In this document: positions 33,219 through 47,200 of the stretch, piece by piece | Numbering within the stretch: position 1 is the stretch's first letter | How the letters are laid out: the number at the start of each line of letters is the position of its first letter | Assembly: GCA_025738555.1 (NCBI GenBank) | Contig: JAOVFP010000022.1 | Coordinates: 1,426,001-1,490,000 of the forward strand | Length of the DNA: 64,000 bases | Direction of reading: 5' to 3' | Origin: Cyathus striatus | Taxonomy: Eukaryota; Basidiomycota; Agaricomycetes; Agaricales; Nidulariaceae | Made by a program: the position numbers and the translations under genes | The notes under the pieces: model-generated | The model's input: the letters and a program-made list of their open reading frames with translations, nothing else | Database searches by the model: none | Told to the model about the DNA's origin: nothing

Positions 33219-34710
33219 ATGGGTTCCATTTATGATAACCCCTCAACTTCTATCTTTCCCCACGAAATATTCAATGAAATCATTCAGTGTCTTCCTCAGG
33301 AGAGTCAACTAACTTTGATTAGGGTTTCTCGAGCCCTTCGATCTATCAGTACGAGATATGTCTACATGAATGTGACATTGAAAACATTTTCGTCTCTTTT
33401 GCGTTTCTGCGACATTGTAATGTTTAATGAGGCTGCAGCCGAAGCTGTGAGGAAGCTATGCTTTGACATTAAGTAAGTCAGTGTCACTTGGCTAGCACAC
33501 CATCTATTCATTGGTTATTTACCTTTTATTCTCAGGAAAAACATAGGAACCCCTCCCCCGAGCTCTCAGTTACTGTCAAGTCAAAGGCATATTTTGCGTA
33601 GTGCCCTATGCAAGCTCGCTCCTCATGTGTGTAAGCTCAGCGTCAATAACCTTTCAGAAGATTATGTATCTTGTATACCCCATCCATTTCCTCGACTTCA
33701 TTCATACGAAAACCGACTTGATGTAACATCCGAGACCATTGAATTCATCCGGCACAATGCAAATCGTCTTCGAGAATTATCTATCTATGGGAATGATTCA
33801 GAGCTCAGCCCATTGCAGAGTGCCATAAATTTGCCCAATCTTCACACCTTCAATACGCTCCCAACTTTGGTCCCATATTTTCTCCCGGGAACGAAGCTCG
33901 TTAAGCACACATGGCTATTTGACGCTCAATTTTCTAAAGAAATATTCGATACTGCTTTTGACGCTATAAGCAGCTGGGACATCCATATCACAACTATGTT
34001 TTTTTCAGGATTCTGTCCCGCATCAGAATGGGTTTTCCAGCCTATTCCGCAACATTTACCAGACTTAACCGATCTTTATTTAGACTTACCATCGACAGCT
34101 CAAAATGTTTGTATAATTTTAGATTTGGTATTTTTAAATTCATCGGGAATTGGAACTAAAGAGAGATTTCAGACTGTCTATTCCGAAATCGAAGGAATTC
34201 TTCCGAAGATGAAGAACCTGAAGAGTATATGCATCGAGTTTGATACAGGTCAGGAACATATAGAATGGCAATCACCCGATCCTGTAACGAATGAATACTT
34301 GGACGATGAACTCGAGAGGTTCGAGCTATGGAGTAGTCTTAGCAGTGCTCTATGCAAAATTTGGATTCCTAGAAGTAAGTCCCCAACATTGGTCGTTCTC
34401 GTTTTCCGAATTCACAAACACACTTTCAATAGAGAGAGTTATGTGGGAACGAATCAATCTCTACGGACTCGACACATGGGTACCTGTCTGTCACGAGAAG
34501 AGTTCGGCTGAGACAATTTTGGCTTGGATGCGTCAGCAGCATCACTATAAGAAACTACTTGAAGACATGTTAACAAAATCCGAGAAAGATTCATATCGAT
34601 ATACTGCGGTGGTAAGGCTCAGCATGGATTTTTTGAGCACAGGACCTGGATTATCAGGCGATGCTGCAGATTTGATACATACATTTCTTATTATTGCAAC
34701 AAGGATCTGA
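33219..34710 (+). CDS. F-box protein 2 of a tandem triplet
   Basis: Three exons: 33219-33472, 33536-34374 and 34433-34710, giving 456 aa. The start MGSIYDNP was chosen because it aligns with genes 1 and 3; an upstream in-frame Met lies in the duplicated leader. The F-box is at about residues 11-55 (IFPHEIFNEIIQCLPQES), followed by a Leu-rich substrate-binding region. The C-terminus keeps a FLSTGPGLSGDAADLIHTF segment. It is a predicted SCF ubiquitin ligase receptor with unknown target. It is the longest of the three. Confidence 0.9.
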
Positions 34711-35332
34711 TGTATAAATCTTATGATTAACAAGTTGCTCTCAGATAGGAAAGAGCCTCCATCTTACCTAAGGACATATGAGGCTTTCATGGGGCTATAC
34801 TATCATGATCATTGGCATACAAAGTAACATAGTAATGCAAACTCGCATTTTCGACCCATACCCTTCTCTCAAAAACCTCTCTGCATTGGAAGAGAGCTGT
34901 TTCCTCTGCTCAAATCTGCAAAATAAAAGAGGGTATTGCAAGTTTCCATAAATATAGAAGACTATTTATGTCTTGTAAAACATAAATATCGTACTGTTTA
35001 GCTTCTAGCATTTGATATACTTGCTCTAAAAAAATATAAGTTGGTTTAAATGTTATTAATATATTATTAATCATATTACAGAAGACAGAATGCAAGACGA
35101 GTAGGAGAAAGTGAAGATATTCTGTTTGAAGATACTGAGCGTGACATCTGCTACCCAGTCGCATTGAATTCCAATCTCCGCTCGAATATCCATCACGTTC
35201 AAACTTCAAAGGGTCTTCACGGCGATCCACCTTCGTGACATCGCCAACAACAGCCAACATACCCTGAACCTCCACTCAACGGAACACATCTCATTACTCA
35301 AGCACGTTACACACTTTCTACTTTACTCTTTA
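34711..35332. other. spacer between F-box genes 2 and 3
   Basis: AT-rich. Near 35225-35330 it contains a degenerate copy of the duplicated F-box upstream region (ATCCACCTTCGTGACATCG). No gene was seen. Confidence 0.5.
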
Positions 35333-36785
35333 ATGGGGTCCATCTATGATAACCCCTTAACTTCTATCCTTCCCCCCGAAATATTCAATGAAATCATTCA
35401 GCATCTTCCTCAAGAGAGTCAACTAACTTTAATTAGTGTTTCTCGGGCTCTTCGATCTGCCAGCACGAGATATGTTTACAGGAACGTGACATTGAAAACA
35501 TTTTCGTCTCTTTTGCATTTCTGCGATATTGTAATGTTTAATGAAGCTGCAGCCGAAGCTGTAAGGAAGCTATGCTTCAATGTTAAGTAGGTCGAACTAC
35601 AGACAGCTAGTGTTGGATAGGGCGCTATCTATTCATTACTTATTTACCTATTATTTTTTTTAGGAAAAACATAGAAACCCCTCCCCCGAGCTCTCAGTTG
35701 TTGTCAGGTCAACGGTGTATTTTGCGTAGTGCCCTATGCAAGGTCGCTCCCCACGTAGTTGAGCTCAACGTCAATAACCTTGCAGAAGATTATGTATCTT
35801 GTATACCCCACCAATTCCCTCGACTTCATTCATACCTAGCCGAACTTAAAGTAACATCATCCAAGACCATTGAATTCATCCGGCACAACGCAGATCGTCT
35901 TCGAAAATTATCTATCTATAGCCGTGATTCAGAGCTCCCACTGCAGTGTGCCATAAATTTGCCCAATCTTCACACCTTCGATACATTTCCAACTTTGGTC
36001 CCATATTTCTTCCCAGGAAAAAATCTGACTAGCCATACATGGCTAATTACCTCTCAGTTTTCTAAAGAAACACTCGATGCTGCTTTCGCCGCTATAAGAA
36101 ACTGGGACATCCATATCACAGCCATGAATTTTTCAGGATTTTGTCCACCAGAATGGGTTTTACGGCCTATTCCGCAATGTTTACCAGACTTGATCGATCT
36201 TTATTTAATCCTACCGTTGACAGACCAAAATGTCTGTACGATTTCATATTTGGTATTCTTTAAATTCGTCGGGAATTGGAACTGAATAAAAATTTCAGGC
36301 TATCTATTCCGAAATTGATGGAATTCTTCCGAAGATGAAGAACCTGCAGAGTATATGCATTGAGTTCGATAGTGCACGTCATGAACATATAGAACAAACA
36401 CCTGATCCTGTAACTAATGAATACTTGGATGATGAAATCGAAAGACTCGAGCTATGGGGTAGTCTTAGCAGTACTTTATCCCATATCCGTATTCTCAGCA
36501 GTAAGTCTCCGATTACATTTGTCTTCGTTTTATGAATTGAGAAACACGCTTTCAATAGACAAAATTTTCTGGGCGCGAATTGATGCTTACGGACTCGACA
36601 CATGGCTACCTCTCTGTAACGACAAGGATTCGGCTGAGACAACTTTGGCTTGGATGCGTCAGCAGAGTCACTATAATAAACTACTTGAAGATATATTAAG
36701 ACTATCCGAAAACGATTCAGATCGAGATACCGCGACGCGCTGCTTTGATATTTTGAGCACAGGACTTGGATTGCCCAACTTTTAA
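35333..36785 (+). CDS. F-box protein 3 of a tandem triplet, with frameshift or 31-nt intron
   Basis: Exons 35333-35586, 35664-36500 and 36559-36785 align with genes 1 and 2. Near 36255 there is one extra base relative to gene 2, followed by TGA, so the second exon does not read through as in its sisters. Removing 36268-36298 (31 nt, starting GTCGGG, ending TTTCAG, with CTGAA inside) restores an open frame of 428 aa. Either this is a new, very short intron or the gene is a recent pseudogene. The F-box (ILPPEIFNEIIQHLPQES) and the Leu-rich region are as in the sister genes. Confidence 0.75.
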
Positions 36786-37929
36786 AATCTGATTCAAGCA
36801 TGTCTACCGACTTGTCAAACGTCACATTAACCTGCCCACTTCTTGTACAATTATGCAGCTTACATTTCACCGGTACGAATAATGATTCAAATGAATTGAA
36901 AGTGGTCCACATAAACTGCATGATTCTGATAGTGACATTGACTTTCTTCTCGTCTACTCGAATTCACACCCACACTAGGTATTCCAGAAAAGCTTTGTGG
37001 AAAAATCTGCAGTAGTGAAAGTGACATTCGCATGAGAATTAGTATTACGGCTTGGTTGCGTCAGTGGTATAACGATGAATGTTCGAGGAAATGAGGAAGA
37101 TGAACGAGAGAACGAAGTCGATTGAAATACTAATGTGCCGCGCGGTTTCTGGTTTCACTTTGAGATACAGAGAATAAAATGATATTGGAGGAGCTTTATG
37201 AGTAAAGAAAGTCGAAAGAGAAGTTGCAAGCTGTCTAGTCAGCTTCGTACATTTTAGTTTTATATGTATAGTTTACAAACTTATTGTTCCTGCTGGTAAC
37301 AGTTAGACTTCAATGGGTTGTAGCAACTAATCTAAATCAGGGAATATAATTTCAAAAAATAAGCGGATTTGAAGCGAACGAGCTTGTTATCAGTGTACCA
37401 CCACGTACGCTGCAGGCAAACCTATGTTACCACTTTCAGACTTTTATTGTCGGGATGCTCCGAATTCGAGATGTCCATCAGCTCAAAATGACGGTTCGCT
37501 AGTCGCCGCGTACCCAGGTGTGACATCACACGTGGCCGAAAGCAGATGGTTCGGCACACCCAGCGCGCTTCTTACCCCCCTCCAACCCGTCTCCAGCAGC
37601 CAGCCTGCGCTTTACTCAGCACTTACCAACAACACCATCGACACCAGCAACGACGGCGATTATACCAGTACTCAGGACATCTCCGTGGACGTCGAGCAGA
37701 GGTGTAAACGTTACAGTATGTGACTTGCATCATGGAATGTTTCTCCAAGCTAGCTGCTTACGGTAATTCTTTACCCTCTAGGCTCAGTAACACTTTTAAC
37801 GTCGACTACAACATCGTGTATTGTCATCACGCAGAGAGCGTAACGGTGAGCGACTATATGACTCCTATCCACCTATACTCACAGCAAAATGCAGCAGATC
37901 AGGATACCTGACTACCTGACTCCCCACAG
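36786..37929. other. spacer and leader of the RhoGEF gene
   Basis: No supportable gene. An open frame at 37424-37723 (plus) does not splice in phase onto the RhoGEF gene. CCCCACAG directly before the RhoGEF start codon looks like a 3' splice site, suggesting an intron in the 5' leader. Confidence 0.45.
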
Positions 37930-40900
37930 ATGAACTCAAGCGTAACTTTCCCCGCGTCCCCCTCAACCTCTTCAACCGATGTCCAGACAACACACTTGCG
38001 TCCGCCACACCTCCCATTCCGCCGCATATCGCTGCCTACGGCGTCAAGTCCCATGCAGCGCGAGTCAGTAGTGAGTGTAGCGTCGTTTGGCTCTCTCGTT
38101 GAGGAAGACGATGCAGGGATGTCGAGCCACGCTGTTCCCATGCCGATAAAGGGGAAGGGAAGGGAGAGGCCTGAGATATCTACGTCGATATCGCCAACGA
38201 GGAGGTCGAGATTGCTCTCAGGGGAGTCATCGTATCCTTCGTCGCCTCTTAGTCAGAGGTTTGGCTCGCCAACGTCGTACCAGGTCTCGCCTAAAAAGCG
38301 AGAGCGGTTACGATCGGCTGGAGCGAAGGCACAGCAGGATGAGGCGAGGGAGGGAAAGAGGCGGAAGGTTATACAAGAGTTTTTGGATACTGAGAAGGCG
38401 TACGTTGCTGGGTTGGATTTGATCTATGAGGTATGCTTCTTTCCTCTTCATTTACTGCATATGCTGATAAGAATGTAGCACTTCCTCCTTCCACTGCTCT
38501 CTTCCCTCGACACGGGAAACCCTATTCTAGACAGGGCGGAACTAACAAGCATTTTTTCAAACTTTATCGATATCTGGAACTTTCATAGAAGTTTTTTGGC
38601 GGAACTCGAAGCAACGATAGGAAGCGCTTTATCTGAGGCATCGCCAACCACACCAGGGCAAACAATCCCACTACCGCCTCTCTCCCCTGTCCTTCTCGCG
38701 CACTTCCCCTACCTATCCCTCTATACCCTATTCATAACCTCATTCGCCTCTACTATTGATACCCTAATTTCACTCACCACGCCTCCATCCTCATCTCACT
38801 TCCCCTCCTTCTCATCCACCACCTCGACGCCTTCCTACAACGCTACCTTTGCCACCTTCCTCCAGACCCAAGAATCTCACCCCAAATGTCAAAGACTGCA
38901 CCTCCGCGACTGGTTATTGACAATCGTGCAGCGATGTCCGCGTTACCTTCTACTGCTGAAGGATCTGAGGAGCTGTACGGATACAAAGAGTGAGGAGTGG
39001 GTAGGACTGGGGAGGGTTCTCGGGGTAGTTGGGAGGAGTAAGTCATATTTGCTCTATTCCTACTCACTGTATGCTAACTTCATCGTCCAGTAACAACCTC
39101 CCTCAACACCTCCCTCCAAACACATCATACAACACTAACCCTACTAACCCTCCAACGACACACCTCCAACCTCCCCTTCCCACTCGTCGCGCCCAGCAGA
39201 ACATTCCTCAAGCGCGGCAGACTCACAATCCAAGAAAGCGAATCCGGAAGCAGAGCCAGAGAACGAGAAGTCCTCCTCTTCAACGACGCCCTCGTCTGGC
39301 TAGGCAAAGAAGGAGAATGGTGGGGCGACCTCCAAAGACCCCATCTTTTACGAGGAAGGAGTAAAAGCGAAGCCGAACTCGCTACGGTTGCGAATTCATC
39401 GCATTCTCGGCCTAGTACGCCGAAGAAAGGGGGGTATAGGAGGTCATATCATCCCCCTTCGTCGCCTGCTTCGCCGACGTTTGCTGTTGGGGCGGAGGAT
39501 GAGAAGTGGGTGTGTAAAGGACATGTGGGGTTGATTGATTTGGAGGTTGTGCTTGTTGGTATTAGGGAGCATGCTGGGATGGAGGGCGAGGAAGGGGATG
39601 ATGGGGATGAAGACTGGGATGGGGAAGAGCCTAGGGTGGAGCTTTTGAGTCCGGAGGGGAGTTGGGTTTTGTATGGGCGTATGTGTTTCCTGTCTCTCTT
39701 CACCCCTTTATTCTCTTGTACTGACGGATTTCGCTTTTTAGTGAAAGAGGAGTTGCTGGAATGGACACAAGCTCTCCGTAACACCAAATCAACGTTACTA
39801 TCGTCCCTGGGAACAACGGGACACACGACGCTGACAAGTTCCGCCGCAACGAGGCATGTAAGGAGGAGTCTTATGGCGTTGCCATTTAAGCCGGGCGATG
39901 CACGGGTAGCTGCTACCATTCGAGCTAAACCTAGTTCTCGGGCTGCTGCTACCACCGGAACTATCAGGGGGGCATCTACTTCCTCGTGGCTCGTTGCTGT
40001 TCCTGAACTTAAAGGGAAAGGGAAGCACTCGGAAGTGCAGCGGAGGAGCAAGGTGGAGCACTTTGTTCCGGCTGTATGGGTTCCTGATGAGAAAACACCT
40101 GCGTGTATGCGGTGCGGGAGGGGCTTTGGGTGGAGGAGGAGACGACACCATTGTAGACTTTGTGGGAGGTGTGTTTGTTCGGCGTGTTCTGACCGGGTTC
40201 GTTTTTTCTCTTTCCTTTTGTGTTGGGTTGGGTTGTACTGATGTGCTGTGTAGACGTTTTATATTTCCGATAAGAGTAAAGATACAGGAGGAGGGGCGAA
40301 AGCTGCTAGAGCATGCGACTCTTGCTATGACGCTGTGTTTCCTGTTGTTCAACCTTCTGCGAATTCGACTATTTCTCTTAAACGCCCTCCCCTGCCTAGG
40401 CCTACGGAGGGCACTATGGAGAACGATACGATTACCTCCCTAGCGCAGGTGGACAAGTGGTTCTCTGTCCCCTCTGGTAGACCTAGTGCAAGTGCGAGCG
40501 TGGAGCCGAAGGCATTGATGACTTTTGACTTTGAGATCGAAGGGCTGGGGAGGAGAAAACCGCAGAAACGGAAGAGTTTCATGCACGCGGCGCATGAGGG
40601 AGACCCTAATGATATTGAAGAGGATGATGTGTTCGATGAGGATGTTTCGCATACGCCTCTGCCGCAGAGGAAGGAAGATACGGTGAGGCGAAGGAAGCGG
40701 TTTTCGCGTCCTGCTGTTTCGGTGCAGAATACGAGTGTTACTGCACGGACGACGGAGGTTGAAGGTGCTGGGGGTGGTGTTGGTGGGGGAGTGTGGATGT
40801 TGCCGAAGAGGTTTTCGTTGGTCCTTGGACGAGGTGTGGAGAGGGAGAGGGAGGTGGGTAGAGGTGATGAGGGTGCTGGTTCGGGTTCGGGTGTGAGGGA

Positions 40901-40949
40901 GAGTGTGGTTGTTGGGAGGTTGCAGGAGTTGCTTGGGAGGGGGAAGTAG
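37930..40949 (+). CDS. DH-PH-FYVE Rho guanine nucleotide exchange factor (FGD type)
   Basis: Five exons: 37930-38430, 38479-39037, 39091-39678, 39742-40196 and 40254-40949, giving 932 aa with all phases consistent. After a Ser/Pro-rich N-terminus, the DH domain (about 145-375) shows KVIQEFLDTEKAYVAGLDLI and LRDWLLTIVQRCPRYLLLLK. A PH domain follows (about 385-562, closing with ELLEWTQAL), interrupted by acidic and Ser-rich insertions. A FYVE zinc finger lies at about 655-730 with WVPD, WRRRRHHCRLCGRCVCSAC and a final CDSC. DH-PH activates Rho-type GTPases (Cdc42 in FGD proteins); FYVE binds phosphatidylinositol 3-phosphate on endosomes. The C-terminal 200 residues are low-complexity. Confidence 0.92.
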
Positions 40950-41269
40950 TCAGGATTTTTCATTGGTATGATTTAGATGGACTAATTTTGGGGCTGGTCG
41001 TGATACAAACTACCGATTTCAGTTGGGTTTCGGTGTTTTAATATAAATCTGATAGTGCTTTTCGTGTTAAGTAAGTAGAAATGTATCATCTTAATATTTT
41101 ATTGGAATGATTTGTGGGATAATAAATAATACTACCTGGTTACACAGCGACTATCAAACTTATTCCTCAGCAATCATAATGACATTTACAATTGTCAATG
41201 GTCATGTAAGTTTTTAACTAAAATAATCTCCATAGAACAATTTCCTTTCTTCGCACGCGTAACAGGAAT
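40950..41269. other. spacer between converging genes
   Basis: The RhoGEF gene and the first DUF6535 gene converge here. AT-rich, no further feature seen. Confidence 0.5.
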
Positions 41270-44200
41270 CTAGGACTCTCCGCCGGCAGTTTCTTCTGCA
41301 GGGTTAGTTTCAACCTCTGGAAGCCACTTGGAACTCAATGAATTCCAAGTCGATACTTCGCTTAAAGTGGCATGACGTCCGAATAGAGCGAGCTTGAACC
41401 ACCGCATCAGGTCGTCTGGGAATTTGCTACTGCTGATCTGCTCTGCCGCTACTTCACTATAATAGTATCTCAGAGCGCTGACTACTTGAAATTGCAGGTG
41501 TTGAAGCCGTGGTTGCTTCACCAGCGTGGACACGAGAATGACAATAATATAGTCGATCGGTTCCTTTCCCAGTCGCTCTGTAATATGTGATTTCATGTTA
41601 CCGGGACCTTCTCCTAAAATCACAGGCTAACGTACGATCAATTAGAAGTCTTGAAAGAAGACTAATGTATCCCTTAAACGACCTGATTTCTGGCGACACG
41701 CCCATAAGAACTATTTGGCTCAAGATCTCCTTTCGTACTAATAGTTTGTGAAGTTCCGAGTCGTAAGTATTCAATTTCTTCAGTAGCACAATAATATTGA
41801 AAGGGTACTCACCATCTTTGTCCTTTGCCATTAACGATACTACCTGAGCAGCTGAATGCCTGAGACTATTGCTTTCAAGAAGAGTTATGAATTGTTGTTG
41901 ATATCTCATCATCTCATTCAAACATCTCTCATCTGGCTCCAATATATAATGAGTAGATGTAGTAGCTACGAATGACTTACATACCTTGTTGGGCGACCAG
42001 GACAATTAATTCCAATGCTGCAACCCTGACATTATCAACTTCATTATATAACACCGTGGATATGATATCTGGAACTGCTGAGTGAATTATTTGCTTGCTG
42101 GACTCTACAAGTAAGTTATTTCAACGAGTTTATAGTGCACGAATGAAGAGAGTGGCATACGATGTTTGTTGTAGAATCGTATAAGTAATTCCAAAGATGT
42201 AATATATGTAAGCCGGGGGTGTCCATAACTCTTAAGCACCGATACGATATTCCTGGCTGCCATTGAAACAACAGCATCTGCATCATCATTTACTAAAACT
42301 GTTGATCAACTGTTGATAATACTATTGAATTTTAGGACTATATTACCCACCGGACCCAGCAAATTTTGTTACGAAATCCTTTCCTTTCTCAGTAATGGCT
42401 ATCAAAAATTGTGGGATTGCTGATATGGAGGAATGAATAATAGCCTTGGCATCTGGTTTGCTAATGTATAAGAATAGGTATAGATATAATCCCTCGAAAA
42501 AAGTACCTGAATACGGAATCCATTCTACATAAGCAGCTAAACCATCGAATGCAAGTTCTGCCTCGGATTGAATATCACCATCTTCATTCATAATAATTTT
42601 GAGAAGGTGTGGAATTAGCGAGTTTAATGTAGGTTTCATGAAACGGCCTGCAGTAGAAAGTGACGGAATTTGTCTAGTAAAATTAAATATTATAAACTCA
42701 AGAAAGCTTACTGCTTTCTGAGCTGAGAATGAACTCTATCGTTGAGACTACACGCCTACGAATGCTCATATCCACGTTTTTCAGTCCCAATTCAATGTGT
42801 TTTGATAGCTGCTCAGTAATCACAGACCGCGTAAATTCACCTGCCAATAAGAATTATTGGAAAATTAGCGAAATACCCGTAATAGGTAGTACCGGCAACC
42901 CACTATCATTATTAAAGCGCTGTCGAAGTGACTCTACACTGACTAGCCTGACATCTTCATTGTCATGTATAACAGATGCTTCTACAAGTTTAGGTATGTA
43001 GTTGAGTTCTGCTGTAGCAAAGACAGTTCAGCGTTAGATACCAGTGACTTTGAAGATGTACGTACAGCTTGATGGAAGTAAATTGATTAATTTTACCCAA
43101 GCCAGCGTGACTTTATAATAATTATTTGCAGCGAAAACTGAATCGAGGGATTTGAAGGGGATGGCTTTTATTAGGATGTCACGTATCTTTTCTGTTAACC
43201 AATCGCTGAAAATTAAAATAACAAGATACAGTATTCGTGTCACTTACCGTCCTTTTTTGCCAAAGTGGTCAGTGATTCAACCGCCTCGAGACGAACATCT
43301 ACGTCAATATCTTCGTTCGCCATATTGACCAAGACTTGTGTTGCATGTTGGAACTCTGTCATATCGTCATCAAATTTAGGTAAGAAATAAATTATTCCTT
43401 CAACGCACTTTTCTGTGCCAGTACAGTGTAAAGCCTCACCCATTCCAGTCGATTGTTCCAGTCAGGATCCATTGGTGTGGAAATTTTAGCTAACATTGAT
43501 TTCAGAGCTTCATGTAGCTTGACTAAAAACATTTTAACCGATTGTCATGATAAGAGGCTACTAGTCACCCACCATCGTCAATACTGGCGAAAGAAGCTGT
43601 AACTCTCAATGCTTCCGCACGGGTATATTCACCGAATTTACCCTCAGTACCTACTATTGCAATGTCAAATAATTTTTTCAATGCTAAATCAACATCTCCT
43701 GCATCAAATTTCAGTTCTGGTAAGCATATGATAGTTCATGATCAATAACACCTTTTCGGATCATAGCATTATAAACATTCATCCAAACATAATGGACTTC
43801 TTCAAGTTCGGAAAATGGTGCCAAAAACTCTTGTAAGGATTCTGAAATTTGCCCTTTAAATTGATCTAGCATATATTATCAAAACTCGTTTATACAATGT
43901 GTGTGTGTGGTGCCTCTTCCACAAACCTGTCTGAGCCAAAGGAGCTAGGGCTTTCATTGCAGCAGAGCGCATGCCATCACTTTTGGTTGTTCTCACTATG
44001 TCTTGAATTATAGGTAATGCATTTTTCATTTCTTCAGGAACTGATCCATTTTGAATTATAATAGGCACATCAAATTAGACATACTAATTACTTACAGTAT
44101 GCAGCCAAAAATCCCAATGTGCGCACCCAGATAACACCTTCCATTTCTCCCTCTGGAAAAGTGGCTTTAATATCCAATTGCTCGTGAATAAGCCGATGTG

Positions 44201-47200
44201 GCTGAAGTTCATCTGAAAATACGTAAGTTGATGATTGTAGGCATTGCCTTAAGATATATACCTGAATCAGATATATTGTTCCTGATTGTTGATCTCATGT
44301 CCTGTATAATTGGTGTCATGAGCTTTAATCCAATTTCTTGTGCCTCAGTAGCTGATCAATGAAAATTAGTCTGATGTTTATCATCAATGATTCAAATAGA
44401 ATATATATGGAGTACATACAACAGTGCTTCAATGAGGTAAGAAGCTCAAGCCAATGAATTCCAGTTATTCCATGTCCATTCAATTTATTCCATGATAATT
44501 TAAGCTCCTTCGATGGTGAAATGACTTCGGCTATACAATATTAAATATGAGAAATATGTAAAAATATGCTTAGTGACATACAGGGAATTGATACCAAAGA
44601 TGTCAACAAATTTAGAGCCATGCAACGAGTTAGGCTGTCTGAACATTTGACTATTTCTTCAATTATTTTACGGACACCATCGTGAAAACCAACTACGAAA
44701 ATGCGATTAATATTTGATCATGATGGATTTAAAACATCTTACTCTTCTTGAAAAGCAAGCTGAGAATCTCTATCCAAATCACCTTTGTGTTGTAAGATGA
44801 CTCTTCAGAGAACACAGTATCGATCACAGTTGTAAAGCTTGATGACATTGTTTCCCAAGCAAGATCTAAAAGTAACGCAAAGTTAAATAGAATTCAAATT
44901 TCCGATTTTCAGATTCAACTAACCATCCTTCTGACTTTTAAGAAGAGCTTTCAGAGACCCCAAAGCTTCGGATTGAACATCGCCATCTTCATCCTTCATT
45001 CCCAGTCGAACAAGCTCTGATACCCATGATACTTCCCGACATAACCGAGAGGCAACACAACGATTTCCCCAATATGAATGCATGAGCTCCTTAGATAACC
45101 TTTCTCGAAGGGCAGAATCAATAGCATTTTCCCATATTTCTAAAAAATTTGGAGAATTAAAGTAACGGATGTCAAAACGAGATTATGTCTACATACCTGA
45201 TTTGGAGCTATCACCCTGAGTTAAGTACCACTGCATAGTACTTACATTACTATTGTATGATGTTTGAAATAAATCATTTTCTGAGTCACGAAATCCCACA
45301 ATCTGTATTTCAGCTCTGTCGGAGATCCACTTCTCAGCACAAATGGTGATTCTCTCTCTGGAATAGTAACTGGAGAAATTAAATGCACAGTCAATTATAA
45401 CAGCCTTGATCCATGGGCTAATTTCGTCCCGAAGAAAATCAACTATAATTCAACCAATTAGCAAGTCCTGAAATGCAATATCCGCTCGAAAACCAACATT
45501 CATCCAAAAAATCCAGAATTAAATGGAAAAATCGACAATAGGTTCCCCATGTATTTTGGCTTGTATCACTGAAACTAGTGCTTATCAGCTGTTGGATATT
45601 TGCTTTCGTCGTATCACGAAATTGATCTAAGAGTGTTAGTAACTTTGAAATAGTCTCTGATTAGCAGAAAACAACTTACTATTGCCCAAAAACCATTTTA
45701 CAATGCCCTTCCCAACACTCCTGATTTCACTGTTTTCTCCAGTGAAAGTTAATTTGATTAATTGACTTATGGAACCATTTGCAACTGCAAAAAAGAATTC
45801 CTTGTCAACTAAAAGTATGAGTTAGTACACTAATTAATATAGATGACGTTGCAGAATGAACCTTGCATTATATTTGAAAGTGATCTTAATATGCAAAGCT
45901 TAGATATTTGATTTGATTCCTCAAATTCTCCTTTAATAGTCTCGGTTGTTAGCTTTTCAACGTTCGTTTTAAGCTCTATATCAACAGAATCTTCAACAAC
46001 TCAAGAAAACAGAAAGCTTTTTTTTTTTACGCACCATCTGTCTTCCATAACTTCAAGATAAAGTTCAAAAGGGTCTCTCTTACTTGCTCGCCTTTATCAC
46101 TTATCATTAATTTGCATAGTGTATCAATTTTTGAGTGTTGAATCATTTCGTTTACTGAGTTGGCCACAAGCAACTGTAAGTATGGAATCCTCAATTTTTA
46201 GTAGTAAGCCATACAATTGAAGTGCAATGAAGCATCCATGATTATTCTAACTCCATGAATGCGGAATACACTGTCTGGATGGGATAAGAGCAATGAAAGA
46301 CTGTCTGAGCTATTTTTGACATTGAGGTTATTGAATTCATCTAGAAACTCTATGGAGCGACCAGAGCCTAATATTTCATAAGAAATTATGATAAAAAAAT
46401 ATGATTGGCATAACATCATCACCTCTGAATGTGTATCCTTTCATTGTCTCCCACTCTTCAACTGAAAGTAGCGTCAGTATTCGGAATATTGAATACAACA
46501 CATATGATATGTACTAACCTATTCTTGCCAGTAGCTTAGCAAGGTAGTTTTGTCCAAGCCTCTCTGACCTAGTCAGCATATCAACAGGTACATCTCCACT
46601 CCACTCGCTTGTAATCTCACTTGCACTTGCTGGGCAAAGTATTAGTCAAATTTTAATTGTCTCCAGAGGAATTGATGCACCTTTTGCTAAAATTAATGAG
46701 AGAGCATGTGCGCTAATGACCTGTACATTTCTTTGTCCTTCTAGGAGCCCTCGAGAAGCGGCCATGAAGAATTTGAATCGATGATCAGGTCGCATATGAT
46801 AAAACATGCCTTCCCATGGTCGCTCATCTACTTCAGCAGGAGTAATATCTCCGAAAACAGGACCCCCCTGAGAAGAAACATATTTCAAGAGAATCATGAT
46901 ATGTGTGCGAACACAAAATGCTAATGGTCTAATATCTTCCTTAAAGATATTCCAACGATGCAGCGGCCCTCCCGACTCCAGAGATTCACTTAAAATTTGC
47001 CTCAGAGCTGAACTAGCATTCAGATCTGGTTTTGTTTCAATTTGATGCACAAGGTGCATCATGCATTCAATATAAGAACAAAGCTCTTCTTGGGCCTGAG
47101 GCTTGTAGGAAGATTCTGATGTCATATATTCCTTAAGCCGTCCCAGAAGAATATGGAGGACATCTGGTCGACAGAAATAAAATTTCCAGTGATCACCGAT

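Noticed and set aside
37424..37723. Possible first exon of the RhoGEF gene
   Set aside because: The only plausible donor (CAGAG/GTGTAA) joins the downstream exon out of phase and gives an immediate stop.
40349..40963. 204-aa minus-strand frame opposite the RhoGEF C-terminus
   Set aside because: Antisense shadow of a low-complexity coding exon.
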